Assembly (NCBI GenBank): GCA_021732845.1
Contig: JAKFUF010000208.1
Span: 1-50,032 of the forward strand
Length of the DNA stretch: 50,032 nucleotides
Source of the DNA: Planctomycetaceae bacterium
Lineage (GTDB): Bacteria; Planctomycetota; Planctomycetia; Planctomycetales; Planctomycetaceae
Direction of reading: 5' to 3'
Shown here: piece by piece, positions 31,811 through 41,600 of the stretch
Position numbering within the stretch: the first letter of the stretch is position 1
Layout of the letters: each line of letters begins with the position of its first letter
Program-made: the position numbers and the translations under genes
The notes under the pieces: model-generated
What the model was told of the DNA's origin: nothing
The model's database searches: none
The model's input: only the letters and a program-made list of their open reading frames with translations

Positions 31811-34765
31811 TCACTGCGTCTCGCAAACGTGGACCTCCCCCTTCTGTGTGATCATCGCAAAACCAGTCGGCGTGTCCGTCGCCAGGATTTGAGGCAGGAG
31901 CGGACCCACGGCCGGAAACGTGAAGATGGGCTTCTTGTCGCCCGGACGGGGAAGCACCATTCCACCAGCGCTGCTGGCAATCACCAGTTGGCCGCCGCGT
32001 GTGAACCCCGCGCTGGGATGCTCCAGGTTTCCGCTGCGATGAACCTCTTTCGCGAGGTCGCCCTGCAGGACCACCACCTGGTGCGAGCACACGGCGGCCA
32101 CCCTGCCATCGAACTGCCTGGGTGAAACCGCCAGTGATTGGATTGTCTGCCCAAGATCTGCCGCTTTCAGCGAATGATCGGAGGCGGCGCAAAACAAGTG
32201 CGGGCCAACGCCCACATAGGCCTGACCGGAAATGGCCGGGAGTTCTTCGTTGAGTCTGACCACGTCTCTTCTGCTGAGCCGCGGGCAGGCCAGGGTGATC
32301 TTGGCGTTCCGCGCATCCAAGTCTTCGGACAGGTCCGCCGTACTCTCATTTTCCAGGTCGGCCTGCAGCCCCTGCGCGTTGAATTCCACGCTGAACGAGG
32401 CGAGGGTTGGTGTTTCCGCCATGAACAGCGCCTCCGTCAGCAACAGTGAGCCATTGGCATGATGCAGGGCCAGCACCGGTGGCCCGACCGGCATGCGGCG
32501 CACCGTCCAAATGGTGTTCTGCTGCCCATGCGCCATCGCCACGGTATCGCGACCGGCCCACTCGGGGGTGCCCACGCGCAACGCCGACCGGTCAGTGGGG
32601 TGAATTCGCCTGACCGAGAGGACATTGGGCGGGTCGAGCAGGAGGATCGATTCGCCGAAAGAGAGCCCCAGTGTCCGGGATTCGCTCCGGGCCGGTGTGT
32701 CCCAGGACGTGGTTGGGCACTTCAAGGCCCCTCTCCAGTCGCGCATCATCAGCAGGACCTGCGAATCGGAGGCTCCCGCGATCACGAACAAATCATCCTT
32801 CGCTTCCGCTGCACGCCAGGCAAACTGGTTCCCCAACCCCGGCAGCGCAAACCGCCGGACGTTTCGCACTGCTCCTGGCTGCGGCAGCGGTGGCTTGCGA
32901 GCCACGCGATGCCGGGCCGCATAACGCAGCGTGTCCCGCTGCAGCAGCCGGTCCTGCGGTGCCAGCCGGCCCACGGCACTCAACAGTTCCCGCACGGGCG
33001 GCAGTTCCGCCTCGCGGACATGGTGCGACACGACAGCCCGCGTGGCTGTGGAAAACTCCCCGCGCAGGGTCTGGTCGGGGTAGGTCTCGGTCTGCTCGGC
33101 CAGGAGCGCAGCCAGAGCCACGGCGCGCGCGGTCGGGAGTGACTGGTTCCGCAACTCGGCGGTCAGACCTGCTGCCGCCTTGTGCCGGCCCAGCCGGCCC
33201 AACATTTCAAACCGCTCCTTGAGGCAGGGCACGGCGTCGGCCTCATCGGGCCAGGCTGCGCTCAAAATCACGAGTGCCTCATCGGGAACGTGCAGTTTCG
33301 CGTGCAGCATCCGCGCGGCGGCCAGCCGCTGGCCGCCGGACAACAGCAACTCGACTCCCGCGCGGTAGCACCGCTCGGCTTCTTCGGGCCGCTCCAGTTT
33401 TTCCCAGAGTTCGGCCGCCACCGCGAACTGCTTTTGAGCCTCGTACAGTTCGATGGCTTCCTGCAGGAGCCCGCCTTCGGCATAGCACCGCGCGGCTTCC
33501 AGCGAGTTTTTCAACTTGTCGCGATACAGAATGGCTGCTTCGCGAAAGTGCTTCCCCTGTTTGAGGGCTGATGCCGCGGAGTGAAAATCGGCCAGCAACT
33601 GGGCGTAGATGTAGGCCGCCCGGCGAAACCGACCGAGCTTCATTTCTCGCTCTGCCAGAGCCCGATAGCGCTGCACGAGTCCCTGATAGATGTCGGCCGG
33701 CGTGTACCATGGTGAGGCTGGGCCGCCGCCGCCGCCGAGTGCGTGTCCGAGGTTGAAGTTCACGTCGTGACGCTGCAGATCATTGCCGGAAGCGATTCCC
33801 CGGTGACTGTCCTCGCCCGCCAGCGGCAGGGCAAATTGGAGCCCCAGTTCCGGGTCGGTTTCCAGCAGTTTCAAGAGATCCTTGAGTTTCTCGTTTCGCA
33901 GGGACGGCAGGTTCTGGCTCAAGCGGTTCAGCATCCCCTCGGCCCATTGCTGCATCCCTTTGGCCCAGGCCGAATTCCCGGCCACCGGGGGCATGAACCG
34001 TGTCATCTGCTGGATCGAACGCGCGAGCCACTGCTGAAAGGCGCTCGGCTCCGGTTTCGCACCAGGCGACTTGACCGCCTGGCCGGCACCCGCACCGGGG
34101 TCATTGAGATTGAAGCCGGGAATTTCCGCAGCCCGCCCGCCAATGTTCTCCTGACCAGACTGCAGAATGGATTCGAGGCTTGGCGGGTCCAGCGGAACCA
34201 CGGACAACAGTCGGTCCTGGATCGTGACACCTTCTCGAGCGCGATCCCATCCGTTGGAACCCACTGTCGCCGGCAGTGGCTGCAACAGGTCGCACACCCG
34301 CATCCGATCGGAGGGGTCGAAACCGACGAGGCCCAAGACGGGATGTAGCAGCGAGATCCGGTCGGGCAGCGTGGCTAAAAGTTCCACATCGGAAACATCG
34401 GGTTCAAGTCTCGCCGTGGCTGGCAGATACAACCGCCCCGCCCGGCAGCGGTACGGCTGAGCCAACCCTCGCCGTTCCGGGCCTTTTTCCCGATGTCGCC
34501 GCGGCGGCAATACCAGCAAGCCCGATGGGCTCCGGTCATGCGCCGAGGTCGGCAACAGATACAAAGCCACATCTGCCAGTGGCTCATTCCAGCGCAAGAG
34601 TTCCTCCAGCCAGACGCCAGGCTCAGACCCGGGAATGATCCACGCTTCGGCCGGTGCGGCCCGGCTGTGCGGAACGATCCGCAACTCAAACACGTTCATG
34701 GCGATTTGCTGCATGTTCAAAGACACGTCTGGCCGCGTGAGAGTTGGCAGATGGGCAACAGGCAT
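31811..34765 (-). CDS. Large TPR protein resembling MoxR-vWA-beta-propeller (bpX-type) proteins
   Basis: 984 residues if started at 34765 (starts at 34714 or 34699 are possible; the frame runs on upstream into the dispersed repeat, which is not credible). The N-terminus (MNVFELRIVPHSRAAPAEAW then EPLADVALYLLPTS) and GRLYLPATARLEPDVSDVEL resemble bpX-type domains of MoxR-vWA-beta-propeller ternary systems. The middle is a run of TPR-like helices (LVQRYRALAEREMKLGRFRR, AAYIYAQLLADFHSA), the end a beta-propeller-like stretch (DGRVAAVCSHQVVVLQGDLA). No MoxR ATPase or vWA gene is adjacent. Family assignment is tentative. Confidence 0.5.
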   Translation of the reverse strand: MPVAHLPTLTRPDVSLNMQQIAMNVFELRIVPHSRAAPAEAWIIPGSEPGVWLEELLRWNEPLADVALYLLPTSAHDRSPSGLLVLPPRRHREKGPERRGLAQPYRCRAGRLYLPATARLEPDVSDVELLATLPDRISLLHPVLGLVGFDPSDRMRVCDLLQPLPATVGSNGWDRAREGVTIQDRLLSVVPLDPPSLESILQSGQENIGGRAAEIPGFNLNDPGAGAGQAVKSPGAKPEPSAFQQWLARSIQQMTRFMPPVAGNSAWAKGMQQWAEGMLNRLSQNLPSLRNEKLKDLLKLLETDPELGLQFALPLAGEDSHRGIASGNDLQRHDVNFNLGHALGGGGGPASPWYTPADIYQGLVQRYRALAEREMKLGRFRRAAYIYAQLLADFHSAASALKQGKHFREAAILYRDKLKNSLEAARCYAEGGLLQEAIELYEAQKQFAVAAELWEKLERPEEAERCYRAGVELLLSGGQRLAAARMLHAKLHVPDEALVILSAAWPDEADAVPCLKERFEMLGRLGRHKAAAGLTAELRNQSLPTARAVALAALLAEQTETYPDQTLRGEFSTATRAVVSHHVREAELPPVRELLSAVGRLAPQDRLLQRDTLRYAARHRVARKPPLPQPGAVRNVRRFALPGLGNQFAWRAAEAKDDLFVIAGASDSQVLLMMRDWRGALKCPTTSWDTPARSESRTLGLSFGESILLLDPPNVLSVRRIHPTDRSALRVGTPEWAGRDTVAMAHGQQNTIWTVRRMPVGPPVLALHHANGSLLLTEALFMAETPTLASFSVEFNAQGLQADLENESTADLSEDLDARNAKITLACPRLSRRDVVRLNEELPAISGQAYVGVGPHLFCAASDHSLKAADLGQTIQSLAVSPRQFDGRVAAVCSHQVVVLQGDLAKEVHRSGNLEHPSAGFTRGGQLVIASSAGGMVLPRPGDKKPIFTFPAVGPLLPQILATDTPTGFAMITQKGEVHVCETQ

Positions 34766-34905
34766 CGATTTTAGCCACGGGTGCCAATCACTTGTAACCC
34801 GACCCGCCAACCCGCCAGCGAGGACGGCGAATGCAACCGTGGGATTCCCATGACAGACGGCGGCCAGTCGAATTTTTGGAATCGCGAATGAACGCGAATC
34901 GACGC

Positions 34906-35116
34906 GAATAAGGATCGCGGCAACAATAACATGGTGAAGTTGCTTGGGATGGACGCCGATTGAGGGCAGATTCATCAGCCGGCACGCGTTAGCGCGCGTT
35001 AGCGTCCGGTTCGTGGCGTTGGCGTCTTCCGATCATCCTCCAACCGGGGGCTAAGGCCCTCCGGCTCATTGGCTGTGCGGCTCGTCAAAAATCGACAGTT
35101 ATTCTTGCCGCCGTCC
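34906..35116. repeat. 210-bp dispersed repeat, copy B
   Basis: Near-identical to copy A (20157-20366) in the same orientation. It starts GAATAAGGATCGCGGCAACA and ends CTTGCCGCCGTCC. Its ends are imperfect inverted repeats of about 18 bp (GATCGCGGCAACAATAAC against the complemented right end GACGGCGGCAAGAATAAC, 15 of 18 matching). Each copy has a different short internal duplication. No open frame; likely a non-autonomous element or REP-like block. Confidence 0.9.
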
Positions 35117-35241
35117 CAAGCCACCGTGCTTGTCCGCGCTGGACCACGCTTGCGTCCTTTCGCAGGAGCGAAAGGCGACTTCACGCCGCCCATTGCGGAT
35201 CGCCCACAAACACACGTCTTAGTAAAAATATATTTTTGTTA

Positions 35242-35271
35242 TTGACTTTTGCTTCTGCCGGCAGATACCAT
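35242..35271 (+). promoter_or_regulatory. Candidate promoter of the repeat-rich HTH gene
   Basis: TTGACT (35242-35247) and TACCAT (35266-35271) with an 18-base spacer, in an AT-rich stretch 48 bases before the ATG. The -35 hexamer is strong, the -10 weak. Start of transcription is inferred near 35278. Confidence 0.4.
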
Positions 35272-35318
35272 GATTGAATCTGACGTACATCATTCGAGCT
35301 TATGTGAGGCAAGCGGTC

Positions 35319-37541
35319 ATGAGCGGTAGCACAGTCGGTAAGGCGGCGGGCGCGGGTGCTTCCCCAGAACAGCAGGTGGCGGAGGGCCGAGTGCGGAAAC
35401 TGCGCAGTGACTGCACGGTTTCCGATCTGCAGATCCATGTCGCGATCGTGTCGCACATGGGGGTCCTGACCTCTGTGGCTCTGGCATTGGGGATCCACCG
35501 GCCAACGTTGTACCGGCGGATTGAGCGCGCTCCACAACTGCAGGCGTGCCTGAATGCTGCACGGGCGGTCATGGTCAGCATCGCCTGGGAGCAGCTCGAA
35601 AAGGCCATTGAAGCCCAGACCCGCTGGGCGACCATGTTTGTGCTGAGCCGACAGGAAGGGGTGCCAATGTCGTGCTCCACGCCGCGCAAAACCCTGTCTG
35701 TGGGGGCTCCCGAAGCCCCAGCGATGCGAACGAAAGCCACGGAACCCGAGGCTCAACCGGACGTGGCGGACGCTTCGACGCCGCGGCGGGTGCTGGCGGT
35801 CGAGCGCGGCGAGCCGTGGGCCATCAAGTACTGTCTGAGCCACCTGGAACCGGATGGAGAGTGTGGCATCAATCGGATTCGCGGAAGAAAAAAACGCTCC
35901 CAATCCATTGAACCGCAGGAAGAGATCGATCCAGAGGATTTTGAGCTGGCAGCCAGATGTGTCGAACAGCGTCATGGTGTGCTCACCAGCAGGATCCAAC
36001 TGCCGCCCACGCCGCCTGTGTTGGAACCGGAAGCGGTCGCGAGTGAAAGCGCACAACCAGATCTTGCTGCGCCGCCTGTCACGGAATCCGAACCGTGGAC
36101 CGTCGCACAATTCAAAATGACCAATCAGCCGGCGGACGTTAGTCCCCGGTTCGAACAGGAATTTGAAGATCGCCATGTCGACGAACCGGACGCTCAGGTG
36201 TTCCGGCTGATTCTGGAACGCGAGGCTCTTCCTCCGGTCGCGCCGCCTGTCTTGGAGCTGGCGCAACCGGGATCGCCTCGGTTGCCGTTCACACCCAATC
36301 AGCCGGCGGACGTTAGTCCCCGGTTCGGACAGGAATTGGACGAGCGCCATGTCGACGAACCGGACGCTCAGGCGTTCCGGCTGATTCTGGAACGCGAGGC
36401 TCTTCCTCCGGTCGCGCCGCCTGTCTTGGAGCTGGCGCAACCGGGATCGCCTGGGTTGCCGTTCACACCCGATCAGCCGGCGGACGTTAGTCCCCGGTTC
36501 GAACAGGAATTTGAAGATCGCCATGTCGACGAACTGGACGCTCAGGCGTTCCGGCTGATTCTGGAACGCGAGGCTCTTCCTCCGGTCGCGCCGCCTGTCT
36601 TGGAGCTGGCGCAACCGGGATCGCCTCGGTTGCCGTTCACACCCAATCAGCCAGCGGACGTTAGTCCCCGGTTCGAACAGGAATTTGAAGATCGCCTTGT
36701 CGACGAACCGGACGCTAAGGCGTTCCGGCTGATTTTAGAAAGTGAGGCTCATCCACAGACCGCGCCGCCTGTCTTGGAGCTGGCGCAACCGGGATCGCCT
36801 GGGTTGCCGTTCACACCCGATCAGCCGGCGGACGTTAGTCCCCGGTTCGGACAGAAATTGGACGAGCGCCATGTCGATGAACCGGACGCTCAGGCGTTCC
36901 GGCTGATTCTGGAACGCGAGGCTCTTCCTCCGGTCGCGCCGCCTGTCTTGGAGCTGGAGCAACCGGGATCGCCTGGGTTGCCGTTCACACCCGATCAGCC
37001 GGCGGACGTTAGTCCCCGGTTCGAACAGGAATTTGAAGATCGCCATGTCGACGAACCGGACGCTAAGGCGTTCCGGCTGATTTTAGAAAGTGAGGCTCAT
37101 CCACAGACCGCGCCGCCTGTCACGGATGACGAACTCGACGACGAAGCTGGCGATGAATTGTTCCCGCAGATTCTGGAAATGGCGAAAACGTTCCAAGCTC
37201 GGATCGCGCCGCCTGTCTCTGCGAATGGCCCCATCCAGCAACCGGATGTCAACGAGTTCCGGCGGCGTTTGGAGCGGGGAAGAGCCCGCCTGCAGACCGC
37301 GCCGCCTGTCGAGGAAACAGACCCAACGGCTGAGACGCCATCAGGTCCTCAGAAGATGAGCAGGACGGCTTCAAGCGCCGGTGCCGGCAGGCGTCGATCG
37401 GTGAGCCACGCCTTTCGTTGTTCAGTTCATCTGGTGAACGAATCTCGACACGGCCACATCCGAAATCAAATTGACCGTCCCCCCACCCGCGGATATAACA
37501 CCCGCCCGAATGTCAGCATGGCGTCAAGGATGACCGCATGA
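35319..37541 (+). CDS. HTH protein with six 58-residue tandem repeats
   Basis: A 740-residue protein; the ATG at 35319 has GTGAGG 8-13 bases upstream. Residues about 28-110 look like a helix-turn-helix of the small-terminase type (VSDLQIHVAIVSHMGVLTSV, ALGIHRPTLYRRIERAPQLQ, then WEQLEKAIEAQTRWATMFVL), with a second half-copy later (RGEPWAIKYCLSHLE). The central part has five full and one partial repeat of 58 residues starting NQPADVSPRFEQEFEDRHVD. A motif APPV recurs at least eight times, also outside the repeats. The stop overlaps the start of kdsD by 4 bases (ATGA), implying translational coupling. Function unknown; DNA binding is inferred. Confidence 0.65.
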   Translation: MSGSTVGKAAGAGASPEQQVAEGRVRKLRSDCTVSDLQIHVAIVSHMGVLTSVALALGIHRPTLYRRIERAPQLQACLNAARAVMVSIAWEQLEKAIEAQTRWATMFVLSRQEGVPMSCSTPRKTLSVGAPEAPAMRTKATEPEAQPDVADASTPRRVLAVERGEPWAIKYCLSHLEPDGECGINRIRGRKKRSQSIEPQEEIDPEDFELAARCVEQRHGVLTSRIQLPPTPPVLEPEAVASESAQPDLAAPPVTESEPWTVAQFKMTNQPADVSPRFEQEFEDRHVDEPDAQVFRLILEREALPPVAPPVLELAQPGSPRLPFTPNQPADVSPRFGQELDERHVDEPDAQAFRLILEREALPPVAPPVLELAQPGSPGLPFTPDQPADVSPRFEQEFEDRHVDELDAQAFRLILEREALPPVAPPVLELAQPGSPRLPFTPNQPADVSPRFEQEFEDRLVDEPDAKAFRLILESEAHPQTAPPVLELAQPGSPGLPFTPDQPADVSPRFGQKLDERHVDEPDAQAFRLILEREALPPVAPPVLELEQPGSPGLPFTPDQPADVSPRFEQEFEDRHVDEPDAKAFRLILESEAHPQTAPPVTDDELDDEAGDELFPQILEMAKTFQARIAPPVSANGPIQQPDVNEFRRRLERGRARLQTAPPVEETDPTAETPSGPQKMSRTASSAGAGRRRSVSHAFRCSVHLVNESRHGHIRNQIDRPPTRGYNTRPNVSMASRMTA
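36123..37121 (+). repeat. 174-bp coding tandem repeat, five full units plus a partial sixth
   Basis: Units begin at 36123, 36297, 36471, 36645, 36819 and 36993, each 174 bp (58 codons) except the last (43 codons). They are nearly identical at DNA level. Variants alternate: units 2 and 5 have FGQ-LDER in place of FEQEFEDR; units 4 and 6 have SEAHPQT in place of REALPPV. That variant mixing suggests duplication of blocks of units or gene conversion. Confidence 0.95.
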
Positions 37542-38539
37542 GTTCGTTGCCGAACCAGTTCATTTCCGTGAGCGAACTGGATCAGTTGCGCGCGGCGCGG
37601 GACATCGTCCGCCACGAGGCTCAAACGCTCCTGGACCTGTCCAAACGCCTCGATTCCACGTTCTGCATGGCGGTCGACAAGATCGTCAACTGCCAGGGGA
37701 TGGTCGTCGTCACCGGTATGGGAAAAGCAGGGCTCATTGGCCAAAAGGTCACTGCCACCTTTTCCTCCACGGGCACGCGGGCGATGTTTTTGCATCCCTC
37801 CGAGGCGATTCATGGCGACCTGGGCTGCCTGAGTTCCCACGACATTGCCCTCGCACTCTCCAACAGTGGCGAGACGGAAGAGATCCGCCGACTGATTCCC
37901 AGCCTCCAACAGGCTGGCGTGTCGATCATTGCGGTCACAGCCAAGGCTGGCAGCACTCTGGGTCGGGCCGCCGATCCCGCACTCGAACTGGGAAGCATCC
38001 GCGAAGCCGGTCCGCTCGGACTGGCCCCCAGCGCCACTACGACTGCGATGCTCGCCCTGTGCGACGCTCTGGCCCTGGTCGTGAGCCAGCAGCGGGGATT
38101 TACCCGCCAACAGTTCGCCCTGTATCACCCCGGCGGCAGCCTGGGCCAGCAGCTCACCGCAGTCAGCGAGATCATGCGGCAGGGGCGGCATGTGCGAATC
38201 GCGCCCGAGACCGCCACCGTTCGTGAAGCCCTCGTCAACCGCAGCCCCGGTGCCCGGCGGACCGGAGCCGTGATGATTGTCGATGCCGACGGACGGCTCT
38301 GTGGCTTCTTCACCGACAGCGACCTCGCGCGGCTCCTTGGCACCCGCCGCGAACATGAACTCGATTTGCCGATTGCCGCCGTGATGACCCGCGAGCCGTA
38401 CACGATCGCCCCTGCCGCCACCATTTCCGACGCGATCTCTGTCCTTTCCGCCCATCACATCAGTGAACTTCCGGTTGTCGATGCGGAGGGACGGCCGGTG
38501 GGAATGATTGATATTACGGATCTGATTGATTGGAAATGA
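37538..38539 (+). CDS. kdsD: Arabinose-5-phosphate isomerase, SIS plus two CBS domains
   Basis: A 333-residue KpsF/GutQ/KdsD-type enzyme converting ribulose-5-phosphate to arabinose-5-phosphate, the first step toward Kdo of lipopolysaccharide. The SIS domain (about residues 45-190) has TGMGKAGLIGQKV, HPSEAIHGDLG and SNSGETEE, followed by the family motif YHPGGSLGQQL. Two CBS domains follow (AVMIVDADGRLCGFFTDSDL; LPVVDAEGRPVGMIDITDLI). Length matches the family. The start ATG overlaps the stop of the upstream repeat gene. The next gene downstream is OstA/LptC-like, which fits LPS synthesis and export. Confidence 0.94.
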   Translation: MSSLPNQFISVSELDQLRAARDIVRHEAQTLLDLSKRLDSTFCMAVDKIVNCQGMVVVTGMGKAGLIGQKVTATFSSTGTRAMFLHPSEAIHGDLGCLSSHDIALALSNSGETEEIRRLIPSLQQAGVSIIAVTAKAGSTLGRAADPALELGSIREAGPLGLAPSATTTAMLALCDALALVVSQQRGFTRQQFALYHPGGSLGQQLTAVSEIMRQGRHVRIAPETATVREALVNRSPGARRTGAVMIVDADGRLCGFFTDSDLARLLGTRREHELDLPIAAVMTREPYTIAPAATISDAISVLSAHHISELPVVDAEGRPVGMIDITDLIDWK

Positions 38540-38545
38540 CGGGGG

Positions 38546-38575
38546 AATGACAAATGACAAATGACAAATGACAAA
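38546..38575. repeat. 7-bp microsatellite between kdsD and the next gene
   Basis: Four perfect ATGACAA units (38547-38574) directly after the kdsD stop codon. The tract lies in untranslated DNA about 110 bases before the next gene. Confidence 0.9.
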
Positions 38576-38684
38576 GGGGCCGCCAGTTGGCGGGGTTGTT
38601 CCGTGAAGGGACAGCAGGCGTCACCGGTCGTTTCTTTCACATCCATTTCGCAGTCCTTCGCTCTTCTTCCTTCAAGGCAGCTCC

Positions 38685-41600
38685 ATGCAACGGCGGACGA
38701 TGCTGACCTTTTCGACGGCAGCCCTGCTGTGCGGCGTGTATACGTTGTACTCGCTGTTCTTGAGTCCGTTGTTTTCGCCACGGGCACTGGAGCTGCCGGA
38801 GCAGAACGCCAAGGTGGTCGAAGATTTCCGTCCGCGCGTGAATGTGGAAGAAGCCAAGAAATACCTGGCCAAGCACGCCTGGGTGGCCGATGCGAAGTAC
38901 TTCGTCCGGCAGAACATCGGCAGCGACCCCGAACGGCAGAAGGGGGCGTTCCTGTATGCCATGGAGTGGGAAAAAGTCCTGCCGGGCGGCGAAGTCCGAG
39001 CCACCCCGTTTGCCATGATCTGGCACCGTGAAGGTGACGACCCGAACCAGGAACCGCTCACGATCGTTGCCGAGTCGGCACTCATCAAGTTTGAAGCGCC
39101 GTTCGATGAGCGCAAGGCGCGCGAGGCGGGCCGGGTCATCGGTGGCTCCCTGGAAGGGGCCGTGCAAATCCGCGGCGCGGGCGGGCTGGAAATCGACACG
39201 CGGAACATCATCTATTCCGAACAGGCGCAGCGAATCTGGAGCGACAACCCGGTGGCCTTCCGCTACGGCGTCAACCATGGCACGGGGATGGGGTTGGAGT
39301 TGGATCTGATTCCGGGGGAAGCGGACGGAGACAAGCCACGGGTGTCGGGGGTGCGCATCGCCCGGCTCCTGCGCGACGTGGTCATGAACCTGATTCGCGA
39401 AGAGGTTGGCAAGCCTCCCGAAAACGTCACCGTGACCAGCACCGGGCCGTTTGAGTATCAACTGGAAGAAAAGATCGCGACTTTCCAGAAGACGGTCCGC
39501 GTTCGCCGTCCCACGGGAAAGGCCACCGAGGGGCCGGATGCCGGTGCTGAACAGTTCGACCTGCTCAACAGCGAAGAGCTGATCCTCGTCTTTGAAGAGC
39601 GGCCGGACAGCTCGGGAGGAACCGCGGCCAAGGAAGACGGGCTCGGCGGTGACCTGCAGTTCAAGCGGATGCGGGCCGTCGGAGCACCCGCGGTACTGAT
39701 CTCCCAAAAGAGCAGCTTTGAAGCCAGGATGCAGGATCTGGCCTACGATGGACAGGCCCGCGTCGCGCGGCTGACGGATCCAGCGCAGGTGCTGGTGACC
39801 CAGAAGAACAACGAAATCCACAGTCCGGAAGTCACGGTGACGCAGGGTGAGGACGGCGAAATGCTCAGCGCCGTCTGCCGTGGAACCGGCAATCTCAAGA
39901 GCTATGAATTTGATGTCACGCAGCCCTTGCAGCGGGGTCCGCTGGCATTTTCCGCCGCCTGGACGCGGGAGCTGCGGAAGGAGGCCGATCCGCAGGAGAG
40001 CCGTCCCGGATCGCTGGTCGACCTCATTCAACTCGATGGTGACGCCGAAGTCGTCCAGCCGGGGAAGCTGACCTTGCGGGGTGAGGTCATTCGGATGTGG
40101 GTTGGCGAGCGCCTGGAGTCCGAAGCACGGCCCGTCGCCAAGGAACTCAAGAAGAGCGGAGCCCACAAGGCGAAGCCCAGGCGGCTGATCGCCACCGGGA
40201 AGGTCACCTTTGACGGGCCGGAAATCAACGGTCGCACGGCGCGGCTGGAAGCCAACTTCGAAGACGGGCGTCTGCCACTGTCGCGGCCGCCTGTTGGCCC
40301 ACAGGCGGAAGTTCCCGGTCGGAAGCAGTCGCGACGAACCACCAAGCCCGCTGCGGCACATCGCGTGGCTTACGCGGAACCTCCGGTCTTAAAAAAAACC
40401 ATCCAGCCTGCCAAAGCGCCGCAAGGCATGCCAGGCTTTGCCTCGGTCTCCAGTATTCAAACAGCCGCGCGGGGCTCCGAAGGTGACGCGCCGCGCAAGC
40501 CGGGAAAACTGCCCGGCCCCAAAGTCCCGGTCAACGTCCTCGCCGATCAGATCCGTCTGCGAATCATTCAGGACGGAGACAAGAGCGAAGTCGCCGAAGT
40601 CTGGAATGATGGCGGGGTGGTCGTGAGCCAGCCACGCGCCGCGGGTGAAGTGCCGTTTGAACTGCGGGGAGACGCGCTGCATCTGCAGAATTTCTCTGAG
40701 ACGGACCAGATCGTCGACATCACCGGACTGGAGCACCCGGCCAGCGTCCATGACCGGGGATTCGAACTGGAGGGGCTCGAGATCCATCTGGACCGGGGTG
40801 GAAATCTGGCAATCGTCGAAGGCGCGGGGCGGCTGCGGCTGCCGATCAAGGAAGAGCCCAACGCGAATGGGAAAGAAAAGAAATCCAAGCCACTGGCGAA
40901 TCCACAGCCACTGGATGTGTTCTGGAAAGAACGGATGACGTTTGACGGCCGCCGGGCCCAGTTCCTGTCGGATGTGGAGGCGAAAATGGGCGAGAACAAG
41001 ATGAACTGCCAGGAGATGGTGGTCACGATGGTCACCCCCGTCTCTTTCACCGGCCGCGGTGACAATGATCCCAAGGCCGAGGTGAAGCTGATTCACTGCA
41101 AGGAAAGCGTCGACTTGGAGAATGTCGAACGCGAGAACGGCAAGTTGACCTCCGTCCGCCGCGCCAAGGCTTGGGAATTCACCCTCGACCAGATCACGGG
41201 CGACACCACGGCTGTCGGGCCGATGGGTTCAGTGTCGATCTGGAACCGCGGACACCCCCCGCGCGCGGGCCTGACCCCCACGGTCGGAGCCGAGGCCAAC
41301 AAGCCTCAAAAGGCGGAAAAGCCCGGCTGGGAGTTCACCCGTGTCAACTTCTCGGGCATGATGCGGGGCAACACCAAGGACCGCCGCACCGTGTTCAACG
41401 AGCGGGTGTTGGTGGTGTATGGGCCGGTGGCGGACACGAACACCGATATCCATCCTGACAAGCTGCCGGCCGATGGCGGCTGGATGGATGGTTCCAAGCT
41501 GACTGTGACTCAGCATGTGGCCGCCAACGACGTGCCATTCGTCATCATGCTGGCGGAGGGAAACGCCAAATTGACCGGGCGCACGTTCCATGGGCTTGCC

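Larger units (their letters stand above)
34766..35318. other. Divergent intergenic region containing dispersed repeat B
   Basis: 553 bases between the large TPR gene and the repeat-rich HTH gene. It holds copy B of the 210-bp repeat (34906-35116), a run of AACGCGAAT-like direct repeats (34881-34909), a short AT-rich stretch (35215-35240) and the candidate promoter at 35242-35271. No gene visible. Confidence 0.6.

Noticed and set aside
35181-36614. Long minus-strand open frame across the repeat gene
   Set aside because: It arises because the 174-bp units lack stops in the antisense frame; the plus-strand frame has SD, HTH and kdsD coupling.
36735-37046. Another antisense open frame in the 174-bp repeat
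   Set aside because: Repeat-driven shadow of the plus-strand gene; it encodes the same reverse-complement repeat words.
36123-37121. Possible CRISPR array
   Set aside because: The units are 174 bp, contiguous, in frame and without spacers, so they are coding tandem repeats and not CRISPR repeats.
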